Source: CAYXTI01 sp964468495
GTDB taxonomy: Bacteria; Pseudomonadota; Alphaproteobacteria; Rickettsiales; Rickettsiaceae
Reading direction: 5' to 3'
NCBI GenBank assembly: GCA_964468495.1
Contig: CAYXTI010000011.1
Span: 1 to 23,443, forward strand
Length of the DNA stretch: 23,443 bases
Below are positions 7,450 to 17,532 of this stretch, piece by piece. A model generated the notes under the pieces. The model worked only from the letters and a program-made list of their open reading frames with translations, did not search any database and was not told the DNA's origin. Position 1 is the stretch's first letter. The number at the start of each line of letters is the position of its first letter. Position numbers and translations under genes: made by a program.

Positions 7450-9858
7450 ATGATTAGAATCTTTAAAACCGTTGCTAAAAAAGAACATTATGCCAAAAAA
7501 GAAAAAGAATCATCAAATTTTATTCCATACAAATGTCATTGGAATAAAGATACAATCTTAACTAAAAATAATGCGTTACTACAGGTTATTAAAGTATCAG
7601 GTTTTGCTTTTGAAACAGCAGACGATATAGAACTAGATATAAAAAAAGGGATACTAAACTCTTTATTTAAAAATCTATCTTCTGGGAACATCACTTTATA
7701 TTTTCATATTATTAGAAAACATAGCAATCTAATAAATTCTTCTAAAAATGAGAATATTCCTGAAAATAATGATTTTGTTAATTATCTTGACTACAAAATA
7801 AAAAAAGAACAATCTAGTAATAAATTATATTATAATCAGCTCTTTATCTCAGTGTTATATGAAGCTGATAAAGAAGGAGCAGCCTTTATAGCTTATATGC
7901 TAGAAAAAATAAAACAAAAATCAAATACCTCTATTTGGGAAAATAGCATAAAAGAAATGGTAGAAAACTTATATGAAGTAACCAATAGAATATTAACCAC
8001 TTTAAAATCTTATGACGCTCACTTATTAAGTATAAAACATAATAGCCTTGGAAGTTTTTGTGAAATAAGCGAGTTTTTATCTACTATTATTAATTGTGGT
8101 GATCAAAATATAGTAAAAGTTGGAAAAGACCCTTTGGATAAGTATTTACCATATAATAGATTATTTTTTGGAAAAAAAGCTATTGAATCTAGATCTATAA
8201 AAGGTAAAAAATATGCTGGAATAGTAAGCATAAAAGAATATGGACCTAAAACTTTTGTAGGATTATTAGATGGATTTTTACAATTTCCTTTTGAATTTAT
8301 TATTACTCAAAGCTTTACTTTTACTAATAGAACAATTGCTATTAATAAAATGCAATTACAACAAAATAGAATGATTCAATCAGAAGATAAAGCAGTATCT
8401 CAAATTATAGAAATTTCTAAAGCTTTAGATTTAGCAACCAGTGGAGAAATTTCTTTTGGAGAGCATCACTTCTCTATCTTATGTATTGGTAATAGCTTAA
8501 AACTTCTTGAAAATTACTTATCAATGGTAGCTGTTGAATTATCAAACTGTGGAATGCAACCAGTAAGAGAAACCATAAATATGGAACCATCTTACTGGGG
8601 ACAGTTACCTGGTAATATTGATTATATTGTAAGGAAATCAATTATAAATACCTTAAATTTAGCTGCTTTTGCTTCATTACATAATTATCCTATAGGAAAA
8701 AAATTTGGTAATTATTGGGGGCCTTATGTATCAGTATTAGGAACTACTTCAGGAACTCCTTTTTATTTCAATTTTCATGTTAATGATGTCGGTCATAGTT
8801 TGATTATTGGACCAACAGGAGCTGGAAAAACTATCTTAATGAATTTTTTTTGTGCACAAGCTCAAAAATTTTTGCCTAGAATGTTCTTTTTTGATAAAGA
8901 TAGAGGTGCAGAAATCTTTATTAGATCTATTTATGGTGTTTATACTTTTATTAACCCAGGAAAAAAATGTTACTTTAATCCATTGCAACTTGATGACACC
9001 GGAGAAAATAGAGCATTCTTATTAGAATGGTTAATAGCACTTATTACTTATAATACAGACACCCCTTTAACTACTGAAGAAATGCAAATATTATCTCAAG
9101 CAATTGAAGGTAATTATAGATTGAAAAAAAAGGATAGAAAATTAAGTAATATAGTTCCTTTTCTAGGAATAAAAAAAACAGGTAGTTTAGCTAATAAAAT
9201 TTCAATATGGTATGGTCAAGGGTCTCATGCAAAAATTTTTGACAATACAGAAGACAAAATTAATTTCTCTACCGCTAGAGTTTTTGGTTTTGAAATGTCT
9301 AATTTATTAAAAGATAATATTAGCCTATCACCAGTATTATTATATATATTTCATAGAATTAATATCTCTTTAGATGGAGCTAAAACTATGATTGTTTTAG
9401 ATGAAGCATGGGCATTAATTGATAATCCAGTTTTTGGACCTAAAATTAAGGATTGGCTTAAGGTACTAAGGAAACTTAATACTTTTGTTATATTTGCAAC
9501 ACAAAGTGTTGAAGATGCTAGTAAAAGTAGTATTAGTGATACTTTAGTTCAACAAACTAGTACTCAAATTTTTTTACCTAATTTAAAAGCAACAGATATA
9601 TATAAAAAAGTGTTTATGTTATCGCAAAGAGAATTTGATTTAATTAAAACTACTAACCCAACTTCACGCTATTTTCTAATTAAACAAGGATTATCAGCAG
9701 TAGTTGCTAAATTAGATTTAACTGGAATGAATGATATTATAAGTGTTTTGTCTGGTAGAGCCGAAAGTGTTGAATTATTAGATAAAATTTTGATAAAATA
9801 TGGAGATAATCCTAAAAAATGGTTACCTATTTTTTATCAAGAAACATCATTATTATAA
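7450..9858 (+). CDS. virB4: Type IV secretion system ATPase VirB4 (RvhB4a-like)
   Basis: VirB4 is the large inner-membrane-associated ATPase that powers pilus or channel assembly and substrate transfer. The 802-residue protein has the usual two-part layout: an N-terminal half of about 430 residues and a C-terminal motor domain with Walker A GPTGAGKT at 454-461 and Walker B MIVLDEAW at 647-654. The RKLNTFVIFATQSVEDA segment after Walker B is typical of the family. Both nucleotide-binding motifs are intact, so it should be an active ATPase. Rickettsiales often carry a second, divergent virB4 elsewhere; position next to virB3 and the virB6 array identifies this as the primary copy (inference). 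The gap to the first virB6 is only 26 bp, implying co-transcription. Confidence 0.96.
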   Translation: MIRIFKTVAKKEHYAKKEKESSNFIPYKCHWNKDTILTKNNALLQVIKVSGFAFETADDIELDIKKGILNSLFKNLSSGNITLYFHIIRKHSNLINSSKNENIPENNDFVNYLDYKIKKEQSSNKLYYNQLFISVLYEADKEGAAFIAYMLEKIKQKSNTSIWENSIKEMVENLYEVTNRILTTLKSYDAHLLSIKHNSLGSFCEISEFLSTIINCGDQNIVKVGKDPLDKYLPYNRLFFGKKAIESRSIKGKKYAGIVSIKEYGPKTFVGLLDGFLQFPFEFIITQSFTFTNRTIAINKMQLQQNRMIQSEDKAVSQIIEISKALDLATSGEISFGEHHFSILCIGNSLKLLENYLSMVAVELSNCGMQPVRETINMEPSYWGQLPGNIDYIVRKSIINTLNLAAFASLHNYPIGKKFGNYWGPYVSVLGTTSGTPFYFNFHVNDVGHSLIIGPTGAGKTILMNFFCAQAQKFLPRMFFFDKDRGAEIFIRSIYGVYTFINPGKKCYFNPLQLDDTGENRAFLLEWLIALITYNTDTPLTTEEMQILSQAIEGNYRLKKKDRKLSNIVPFLGIKKTGSLANKISIWYGQGSHAKIFDNTEDKINFSTARVFGFEMSNLLKDNISLSPVLLYIFHRINISLDGAKTMIVLDEAWALIDNPVFGPKIKDWLKVLRKLNTFVIFATQSVEDASKSSISDTLVQQTSTQIFLPNLKATDIYKKVFMLSQREFDLIKTTNPTSRYFLIKQGLSAVVAKLDLTGMNDIISVLSGRAESVELLDKILIKYGDNPKKWLPIFYQETSLL

Positions 9859-9884
9859 ATAATATATAACTATAAATACTACTA

Positions 9885-12215
9885 ATGGTTAAACATAATT
9901 ATATTTTTATTAAGATAATATTTATAGCGATATATAGCTTTAATCTAATAAGTTACTCACTAGCAATAGAAAATACAGAAGGAGTAATGGATAATGTAGA
10001 TGAAGCTGATGACAAAGTAAGAGAAGAAACAATCCATGAGGATAGTATTAGCGTAGCTAAAGGATTTATTGATGTATTAGTTAATTTAACTTGCGAAACT
10101 ACAGGCATAGGAAATTTACTAAGATCAGAATTCTCTCATACTTGTGTCCCTGAATCAGCTTTAACGTTTGTTTTAGCAAACCTAATATCTCCAGGTTTGT
10201 ACGCAAATATGTTCTTACGTCTTACTATAAATGATGATGAATTATTTCCAGATACATGCAAAAGAGAAAATAAAGTTGATTTCAATAACCAAGTATTAAG
10301 TTTTGGGCTGTGTAATAATATTTATTTAATTGCTGCAAGGGTAGCAGCTCTTTTTAAATCTATTATAGTAATTGCTCAACATGCTGTTTCAAATTCTTCT
10401 GATTCGGTGTGGGAAAAAGTAGCAGAAGTTTGGGATATGCCTAAATCAAGTTACCATTTAATATATGAGGATGTTCCTATAGGAACATCAAATGTTATGT
10501 TTGATTTATCAATCATTCCTGTATTTCCCTGGAAAGTAGTGAAAAAAAACGACAGAATATGCTTGGCAACATTAGGATTAACAGGATGGCTGCCAGTAGG
10601 ATGCAAATACATTAAAGAACCATATCCTATATCTCAATATGCTAGCTTTATGAGCAATAAAAACAGTTATAATAATTTTTCTTCTTCCACAAGTAATATT
10701 ATACAATGTGCACATATGGATAGCTGTTATAAAAGAGCAACAGAACATTCTATCACTCCTTTAGTTATTTCTAGTCCAGTAATAGAATGTGTTGAAGAAA
10801 TGATTGCAAAAACAGTAATTAGTAAAAGTGTTTGTAGTTTAAACAGCACTAACATTAATTCTACTAATATTAATATCACATCTAGCATGCTCTATATTTT
10901 TCAAAGTAATATGAAAAAAACCGTTACAGCTTTGCTTACTATATATGTAATTTTCTTTGGCTTTAGAATTTTATTATCCGGAAACATACCTCAAGCAGCA
11001 GAAATAATTGTCTTTGTTCTAAAATTAATATTTGTAGTATATTTTTCTATTGGTATTAATATTAAACCAGAAATTAATAATTATAGAGTAAATGGAATAG
11101 TTGATTGGTCATTAACCTTTTTACTTAATGGAATGACTGATCTTGCTAATTGGATTATACAAGCTTCTCCTTCTGGCTTATGTGAATTTAATAAATCTGA
11201 TTACGATCCAGGATTTTCACATTTAGCCTTATGGGACGCAATAGATTGTCGTGTATCCCATTATCTTGGAATAGATATGATACAGAACATGGTAATTTCA
11301 AATCAAGTAGAAAATGGAAATCAAGATGGGATAAACTTTCCAATACCACCTTATCTTATTTTATTAATTCCTGCTCTTATATCCGGCAACTTTTCTCTTA
11401 TAACACTAATAGCATCATATCCTTTGTTAGTTACTGGCATAGCAGCTTTTGTTATTAATGCAACAATTATTTGTATGGTATCAATTGTAATACTATCTGT
11501 TTTAGCACCTATTTTTGTTCCTATGTTCTTATTTAATTATACAAAAGGCTATTTTTATTCTTGGGTGCAATTAATGATATCTTTTATGATTCAACCAATG
11601 ATAGCAACAGTATTTATGATTACTTTAATGCAAGTATATGATATTGGATTTTATGGAACATGTAAATATTCTAGTAAAATAACTAATTTAATTGGAAATA
11701 AAACTAAAAAATACTTTTATATAAATAATGATTGGGAAGGATCCAACCTTTATAAAAATCAAGAAGAAATAAAAAATTGTAAAAGAAGTTTAGGGTACAT
11801 ATTAAATAACCCTTTTCAAAAAAGTTATGACTATTCTAATCTTAATTTGGAAGAAATAAAAAATAGAGATCCAGCAGATAGTGTAAAAAATTCATCATTG
11901 ATAGAAGAAGAAGCTGGAGGGTTTTTTGATTTTATTATCCTAGCTGTAAAGGGAATAATCCGTCTAATTGTTGCTATATTAATAGCACTTTTTGCCATTT
12001 ATTTATTAAATCATGCAAGTCATAGTTTATCAGAGTTTATTACAGATATGGCTCAAGGTATATCATTAAGAACAATGTTGACTCCTATGCCTAATACTAA
12101 TAGTTCAAATTTCTCTACAAATAAAGATACCCCTAGTAATAATAATCAATTAGCATCTGATAATGCTAATAGAAAAAATCATATTAAATCGTCTAATAGT
12201 GTTATTAGAAAATGA
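9885..12215 (+). CDS. virB6: VirB6-like type IV secretion protein, copy 1 (RvhB6a position)
   Basis: VirB6 proteins are polytopic inner-membrane components of the secretion channel. This 776-residue copy starts with a signal-like segment (hydrophobic to about residue 27, possible cleavage after SLA) and continues with a presumed periplasmic region of about 300 residues with many cysteines. The membrane core begins with ALLTIYVIFFGF, contains LWDAIDCR (W450 onward) and the family pattern FNYTKGYFYSW with the conserved tryptophan at 560, then a further hydrophobic segment near residues 690-715 and a polar Asn/Ser-rich tail. Agrobacterium VirB6 is only about 300 residues, so the extensions are the striking part, as is known for Rickettsiales. 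Copy 2 is its closest neighbour in motif content. It is 26 bp after virB4, and a 143-bp gap follows. A short STNIN duplication lies at 10845-10874. Confidence 0.9.
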   Translation: MVKHNYIFIKIIFIAIYSFNLISYSLAIENTEGVMDNVDEADDKVREETIHEDSISVAKGFIDVLVNLTCETTGIGNLLRSEFSHTCVPESALTFVLANLISPGLYANMFLRLTINDDELFPDTCKRENKVDFNNQVLSFGLCNNIYLIAARVAALFKSIIVIAQHAVSNSSDSVWEKVAEVWDMPKSSYHLIYEDVPIGTSNVMFDLSIIPVFPWKVVKKNDRICLATLGLTGWLPVGCKYIKEPYPISQYASFMSNKNSYNNFSSSTSNIIQCAHMDSCYKRATEHSITPLVISSPVIECVEEMIAKTVISKSVCSLNSTNINSTNINITSSMLYIFQSNMKKTVTALLTIYVIFFGFRILLSGNIPQAAEIIVFVLKLIFVVYFSIGINIKPEINNYRVNGIVDWSLTFLLNGMTDLANWIIQASPSGLCEFNKSDYDPGFSHLALWDAIDCRVSHYLGIDMIQNMVISNQVENGNQDGINFPIPPYLILLIPALISGNFSLITLIASYPLLVTGIAAFVINATIICMVSIVILSVLAPIFVPMFLFNYTKGYFYSWVQLMISFMIQPMIATVFMITLMQVYDIGFYGTCKYSSKITNLIGNKTKKYFYINNDWEGSNLYKNQEEIKNCKRSLGYILNNPFQKSYDYSNLNLEEIKNRDPADSVKNSSLIEEEAGGFFDFIILAVKGIIRLIVAILIALFAIYLLNHASHSLSEFITDMAQGISLRTMLTPMPNTNSSNFSTNKDTPSNNNQLASDNANRKNHIKSSNSVIRK

Positions 12216-12358
12216 AATAAAGAATTAGAGTAAAATAAAGCTAGTTATAAATAAATATAATAAAAAATATGATTAAGTAAGAAATAATAAATAATTAAAT
12301 TATGATTAAAGATAAATACAAAACCTAGTGTATCAAAAGCAATATTATTAATATATTT

Positions 12359-14302
12359 ATGAGACAAGTAAAAATTAATATTATATTTTATACTTTAATA
12401 TTATTAATTATAATATGTAGTTATATTCCTAAGATCTATGCTATATTTGGAGAATCTTGCGTACCTGTCCCAAGTCCAGTAAGTATAGATGATTATCTTC
12501 ATTCTCAAACAATATATGGCTATATAGTTAATAATATAGATATGCAAACTAATGTTGATGGATGCAAAGATACAGATTCAAATTTTACATTTTGCGTAAG
12601 AGGAATACCTAATATAGGAAATATTTGTACTCCAGTTACTCTAGAATTAGATCAATCAATAGATCTTCAATCAGTAAATGATCATCCGAATTTTGGAAAG
12701 CATCCAATGTTATCTAATATCAAATTAAGTGTAGCTAAAATAGAAAACTCTCTTTGTTTAATGATGCCTACTTCAAGAGGATTAAACGCTTTATTATGCA
12801 GATCTTATAAAACAAAATCTACAAATAAAACAAAAAGTGGAGATATAAATGATTCAAATAATGTAAATAATCAATGTTATTCTCCTAAAAAGGCTTGTGA
12901 AAATTCTTCCTGGCAAAGTCAATCTCTTTTTAATTTTTCTGGTGCTGCTATTAATTGCTTAAGAGCTTCATTAAACACCTTATTTTATGTAGATGAAGAT
13001 TGTAGATTATCTTTATATGAAGGTATATTTTCATTAAATACTTTTGCATATTTTCATAAATTTTTAGTAAACTCAATTACAGCTGCATTAATCATATACG
13101 TAATATTGTATGGGTTTAAAATAACATTAAATAAGGAATACTTATCATATAACCAAATTACAATATTTTTAGTGAAATTCTTATTTGTGATATATTTTGC
13201 AGTTGGAATCCCCGCATATAAAAATGTAGATACACAAGTTAAATATAGACATAACGGAATTATAGATTACGCTCTTCCTATATTATTACAAGTAAGTGCT
13301 CTCTTTACTGAGTTTTTATTTAATAGCGGAGGAAATCAAGAACTATGTCATTTTGACGTTAAAAGATATAATGAAGGTTATAAATTTTATAGTCTTTGGG
13401 ACAGTTTAGATTGCAGATTAGGCTACTATTTGGGCCATAAAATGCTATATAATTTAGGAAATGTCTTAGCTAAAATATCTTCTAATACTACTAATAATCA
13501 GATGGAAATAGGACATGCAGCTAATTTTCCTATTATTGATAATAATAAAAATGCTCCTGATACTTTAAAAACCGATGATGTATGTTCGATATTTCCTATA
13601 CTATACGGATTTTTCTTTTCTGGTAATATTATACAATTAGTTATAGGCGTTATATACATTGCAATAATAATATCAATGATTATGTTTTTTGTAACTTCAT
13701 ATCTAATATGTAATGTTAGCTTATATACAATTGCATATATCAGCCCTATATTTGTTCCAATGATTATGTTTGATAGAACAAAAGGATATTTTGATTCTTG
13801 GTTAAGATCTTTTCTCTCACTTGCTATACAACCAGTAATAATAGGTGCATTTATAGCACTAACACTAACGTTAATGGATTCTATTTGGTATAAAAATTGT
13901 CGATTTATGAGGCATAATTATGATGTAAACAATAAAAAATTTAGTACATTTGAGTTACGCATTCCAAATACTAATCCTAAACAATGTAAAGATAGCGCCG
14001 GATATACATTAATGAGATATGCTAATGGAATAGGTTGGAATGAAAGATCATTAATTTTATTAGTAATTTATCAACTAAGTGATGAAGAAAATTTTTTAAG
14101 TAGTTTTATTTACGTTGTCTTTTTTCTTGCTATGTTTAGTCAAATTCTTCCAGCTATAAATACTTTTGCTGCTGATATTACTGCTGGACCTGGTATGTCT
14201 GGTATTATTACTTCACCATCATCAGTTATACAAAAAATAGGAAAAACAATAGGACAAGGAATAAAAAAAGCAGTTACATTAGCTAAAATTGCAGGAAAAT
14301 AA
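12359..14302 (+). CDS. virB6: VirB6-like type IV secretion protein, copy 2 (RvhB6b position)
   Basis: At 647 residues this is the shortest complete copy. A basic N-terminus and hydrophobic stretch (residues 1-29, possible cleavage after IYA) form a signal peptide. A presumed periplasmic domain of about 200 residues follows, with repeated cysteines. The membrane core starts with ALIIYVILYGF, includes LWDSLDCR (W347 onward), nearly identical to copy 1, and MFDRTKGYFDSW with conserved W481 followed by AIQPVII. The C-terminal tail after the last helix is short and basic, unlike those of copies 3-5. No Shine-Dalgarno is seen. The 143 bp before it and the 181 bp after it are unusually long for an operon and could hold internal promoters or processing sites. 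Confidence 0.9.
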   Translation: MRQVKINIIFYTLILLIIICSYIPKIYAIFGESCVPVPSPVSIDDYLHSQTIYGYIVNNIDMQTNVDGCKDTDSNFTFCVRGIPNIGNICTPVTLELDQSIDLQSVNDHPNFGKHPMLSNIKLSVAKIENSLCLMMPTSRGLNALLCRSYKTKSTNKTKSGDINDSNNVNNQCYSPKKACENSSWQSQSLFNFSGAAINCLRASLNTLFYVDEDCRLSLYEGIFSLNTFAYFHKFLVNSITAALIIYVILYGFKITLNKEYLSYNQITIFLVKFLFVIYFAVGIPAYKNVDTQVKYRHNGIIDYALPILLQVSALFTEFLFNSGGNQELCHFDVKRYNEGYKFYSLWDSLDCRLGYYLGHKMLYNLGNVLAKISSNTTNNQMEIGHAANFPIIDNNKNAPDTLKTDDVCSIFPILYGFFFSGNIIQLVIGVIYIAIIISMIMFFVTSYLICNVSLYTIAYISPIFVPMIMFDRTKGYFDSWLRSFLSLAIQPVIIGAFIALTLTLMDSIWYKNCRFMRHNYDVNNKKFSTFELRIPNTNPKQCKDSAGYTLMRYANGIGWNERSLILLVIYQLSDEENFLSSFIYVVFFLAMFSQILPAINTFAADITAGPGMSGIITSPSSVIQKIGKTIGQGIKKAVTLAKIAGK

Positions 14303-14321
14303 TCAAAAAATAAAATATAGG

Positions 14322-14353
14322 AAAATTTTTATTAAATTTTGTAGAAAATCTAC
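14322..14353 (+). terminator. Pair of small hairpins between virB6 copies 2 and 3
   Basis: Two adjacent perfect hairpins lie just after copy 2: AAAATTT/AAATTTT (14322-14340, 5-nt loop) and GTAGA/TCTAC (14341-14353, 3-nt loop). They could attenuate transcription or mark an mRNA processing point between the two genes. No strong T-tract follows, so a terminator role is uncertain. Confidence 0.25.
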
Positions 14354-14470
14354 TAATAATCTCTTAATAAAGATAATAAAATGCATAAAAATAAATATAG
14401 AAAAATAAATATAATGAAAATAAAAAATAGCTATATAGAAAAAATATTAATTATTTATTGAGCTTAATAA

Positions 14471-14476
14471 AAGGAG
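14471..14476 (+). promoter_or_regulatory. Strong ribosome binding site of virB6 copy 3
   Basis: AAGGAG is placed 7 nt upstream of the ATG at 14484. It is the best Shine-Dalgarno in the window, fixes the start of copy 3, and contrasts with copies 2, 4 and 5, which have none obvious. Confidence 0.8.
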
Positions 14477-14483
14477 AACTTTA

Positions 14484-17468
14484 ATGACTATAAGGTTAAT
14501 AATTTTAACATCTATATTAGCTATAATGGCATTTGTAGTATTAATAATACTATTTATTGCTATGCTACTTGGAGCTGTTAATATTACCGATGGTTGTTTA
14601 TTTCGTTATAACAATACTTTTGATAACGAAAATAAAAAAATAATTGTTCAGCAATCACATGTTATGATACCTGCAACAGGCAATAATAATATCTCAACTA
14701 TAAATAATAATAACATTAACTTTAGCCCATACGGAAAATGGACTAACTCTAATATTTCTATTAAAAAAAATACTAAAATTAATGTTGAAGTAAGTGGAGA
14801 AATAAGCTTATGTAAGGCTTACTTACCTAAATTTAATATTCAAAGTGATAGTAATAAAGATATTAATAATAACCCTATTACTATACCAAGAATAGGTGAT
14901 AAAAATATCTTAAACTTAATATTTGATGCTAATACCAAAGGATGGAGAAATATAACAGAATTATTTTATGATGATCAAATCATAGTATATCTTTATAAAA
15001 CCCAAAATACTAATCAAGGATTAATAATAGAAAATCTTATAAATAAAAAAATAGAAATAGCTGATTGTAGTAATTTAAAAACAGAATATAGTCCTATTTG
15101 TGGTAAATATAATAGTTTATTTGGAAAAGAATATATTAAATGCATTAATGATGATATCAATCTTCCCAAAGAACAAAGAATATGTAACAGCAATAACAAT
15201 AAATATATAGAAATATGCACAATAAAAGCTTTCTTCGGTTGTATAAAGAAAAAAAAAATATACCCGAATGATTGTAAAAAAATATGTACCCTAAGATTCA
15301 TTGGTTTCTGTATAAAAGAAAAAACAATATGTAATCATATTAGTTGTGCTTCTTTATCAGAAGAATTATTATCTACCTGTAAAATAGAAAAAAAATATCC
15401 TAGTCTACCATATAGCGATGATGGGTTATATACTATTCCTAAAGGAATAGATTCTATAGATGTTTTAGCAAAATATCATAAAATTAATGATAACTTAAGC
15501 TGTTGTTACGACAGTGAAAAAATTAATAAAAATAATTTAAAATATTGGCATATAGCTGATAACGCATCAGGCTTATTTTATCAATTTAGTAATTCAGAAA
15601 TTACTGAAAATGTAAAAGGAAGAAATTTAAAATCATCTAACTTTATAAAAATTTCAGATGATCAAAATCCACTTTTTGATAATATAACTCAAGAATACCA
15701 ATCTTATAATTTACCTTCTAGTGATAATTATTATGAAGATGTCTTAGCTCAAGATACAGGAGCTACTAAAAAGCCACCTATGCCCTCAAAAGATCAGTTA
15801 GAACCTGAAATAGCAAAACTAAAGAAACAACAAGAAAAAACTACAACAAATAATCATTATCAAATAATACTTAAAAAACACAATAAAGAAAAAGACAAAT
15901 CCTATTTACAGTATAGCTTATATAACTTTGAAGATACTAATTATAAAGCTACAGGAGGATATGTTTTAGGTATTCAACATACTAAATGTCGACATTCTAA
16001 TGGTATAGGGAGAGATGATGATAAAATAAAAAATAGAGGAGCAATAGAATATATTATTCTAGAAAATGGCCTTAATCCTAATACAAATAACGAAAAAGTT
16101 AATTATCAGCCAGTACATTTAAAGGTTGATAATGAAGGGAAAGCAATTATAGAATCTAACAATAATTCAGGTACTATATGGTTTAAAATAGTAAATCATC
16201 AAGATGATTATAAAGATAGTAAGGGTGAATATAACATTTCTATTGAATCACACAAACAAGAAATGGATTTTTATAATCTTATATTAGAACCATTCTATAA
16301 AGATTTTAAAGAAAAAATAAAATCTATCAGTATTAATACTTTTCAAAACATAACTTGTTCTAATAAGCAAAAATCTATTGCCTGCATTAATTATTTCAAA
16401 TATATAAAAATCTTATTAATATTATACATTATAATATATGGCATGATGTTCTTATTAGGAACAGTACAAATTACTACTTATGATTTAGTAATTAGAATAA
16501 TTAAAGTTGGCATAGTTGGTGGATTAATTAATGGCACAACTTTTAATTGGTTTAGTACTTATATTTTTGATTTCGTAACTAGTTTCTCTGAAGAAATTAT
16601 AGCAAATATAGGAGGATACAGCTTTTCTTCCGACAATAACATCTCAAATCCTCTAATGTTTATGAATGAAATCATGACTAGGATTACTAATGTTACTTTT
16701 TTTGCACAAATGCTAGCAGTAATGTCAATGGGGCTATTAGGTGTTATATACTTTATGATAGTATTTGTATCAATTGGTATCTTGATCTTTGTCCTAATAA
16801 AAGCAACTGCTGTTTTTACTATCTCATTTATATTTATTGCATTATTAATCTCTCTTACTCCTTTATTCTTAACATTTTTATTATTTGAACCCACTAGAGG
16901 GCTATTTGATAATTGGGTCAGATTTAGTATTAGATACATGGTAGAACCTATTATAGTTCTTGCAGGAGTAATTATCTTAACCCATTTATTTACTGTTTTC
17001 TTAGATTCTGTTATTTCCTTTAGTGTATGCTGGAAATGTGCTTTAGCTTTTAAAATACCTTTCATTGGAGTAATAGACTTAGCTTTTACAGATGTTCCTA
17101 TATTTTGTTTTATGTGGTTTGGCCCTTGGGGCTATGATGTTGCTACAGAACACTTTGGCATAAATTTACAAGACATAGCTACTTTAATAATGATAGCATA
17201 TGCTTTAGCAGGATATATAGAAGTTGCTGGCTCTATTGCTGGAAGACTTATGGGCCAAAGTGGAGGACCATCAACTTCATATATGTCTAATAAGCTTTTT
17301 GCTATCAATTTTTTAAATAAAACAGGTAACTGGAGTGTAAAACAAATTAAATCTACTGGTTCAGATTATAGCAAAATGTTGATAAAAAGTGCAAAAAAAA
17401 TATCTTCTAAAGCCTTTGGCCAAAAAAGATTAAATAGAAATAATGAAAATATTGAAATAAAAAAATAA
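14484..17468 (+). CDS. virB6: VirB6-like type IV secretion protein, copy 3 (RvhB6c position), with Cys-repeat
   Basis: This 994-residue copy begins with a long hydrophobic helix (about residues 3-32) that looks like a membrane anchor or uncleaved signal. The large presumed periplasmic part (about 33-645) contains GKWTNSNISI (from G84), a cysteine-rich stretch with two 23-residue repeats starting at C245 and C268, and a GTIWFKI strand (from G563) followed by a Gly/Asp-rich turn. This GKW...G-x-[IL]-W combination recurs in copy 4 and partly in copy 5, and resembles lectin-like beta-sandwich modules (inference). The membrane core begins with ILLILYIIIYG, contains FEPTRGLFDNW with conserved W811, and ends in a basic tail. 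An AAGGAG site 7 nt upstream fixes the start. Copy 4 follows after 64 bp. Confidence 0.9.
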   Translation: MTIRLIILTSILAIMAFVVLIILFIAMLLGAVNITDGCLFRYNNTFDNENKKIIVQQSHVMIPATGNNNISTINNNNINFSPYGKWTNSNISIKKNTKINVEVSGEISLCKAYLPKFNIQSDSNKDINNNPITIPRIGDKNILNLIFDANTKGWRNITELFYDDQIIVYLYKTQNTNQGLIIENLINKKIEIADCSNLKTEYSPICGKYNSLFGKEYIKCINDDINLPKEQRICNSNNNKYIEICTIKAFFGCIKKKKIYPNDCKKICTLRFIGFCIKEKTICNHISCASLSEELLSTCKIEKKYPSLPYSDDGLYTIPKGIDSIDVLAKYHKINDNLSCCYDSEKINKNNLKYWHIADNASGLFYQFSNSEITENVKGRNLKSSNFIKISDDQNPLFDNITQEYQSYNLPSSDNYYEDVLAQDTGATKKPPMPSKDQLEPEIAKLKKQQEKTTTNNHYQIILKKHNKEKDKSYLQYSLYNFEDTNYKATGGYVLGIQHTKCRHSNGIGRDDDKIKNRGAIEYIILENGLNPNTNNEKVNYQPVHLKVDNEGKAIIESNNNSGTIWFKIVNHQDDYKDSKGEYNISIESHKQEMDFYNLILEPFYKDFKEKIKSISINTFQNITCSNKQKSIACINYFKYIKILLILYIIIYGMMFLLGTVQITTYDLVIRIIKVGIVGGLINGTTFNWFSTYIFDFVTSFSEEIIANIGGYSFSSDNNISNPLMFMNEIMTRITNVTFFAQMLAVMSMGLLGVIYFMIVFVSIGILIFVLIKATAVFTISFIFIALLISLTPLFLTFLLFEPTRGLFDNWVRFSIRYMVEPIIVLAGVIILTHLFTVFLDSVISFSVCWKCALAFKIPFIGVIDLAFTDVPIFCFMWFGPWGYDVATEHFGINLQDIATLIMIAYALAGYIEVAGSIAGRLMGQSGGPSTSYMSNKLFAINFLNKTGNWSVKQIKSTGSDYSKMLIKSAKKISSKAFGQKRLNRNNENIEIKK
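15216..15353 (+). repeat. Tandem 23-residue cysteine repeat inside virB6 copy 3
   Basis: Two adjacent 69-bp units (15216-15284 and 15285-15353) encode similar peptides beginning CTIKAFFGCIKKK and CTLRFIGFCIKEK. In both, Cys falls at unit positions 1, 9 and 20 or 21; the second unit has an additional Cys at position 16. The DNA copies have diverged, so this is an old duplication. The pattern suggests a disulfide-bonded periplasmic module. Confidence 0.7.
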
Positions 17469-17532
17469 TAATACAACTAGAGATATTAATAAATAAAATT
17501 AAAAAATATTCATAAACAACACAGACAAACAT

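Noticed and set aside
14381..14461. A 26-codon small open frame ending just before the ribosome binding site of virB6 copy 3
   Set aside because: It is Lys/Ile/Asn-rich as expected from random AT-rich DNA and has no ribosome binding site. A leader peptide cannot be excluded but is not supported.
16559..17065. Minus-strand open frame of 168 codons inside virB6 copy 3
   Set aside because: It lies antisense to the conserved VirB6 membrane core, including the conserved Trp; composition and motifs support the plus strand only.
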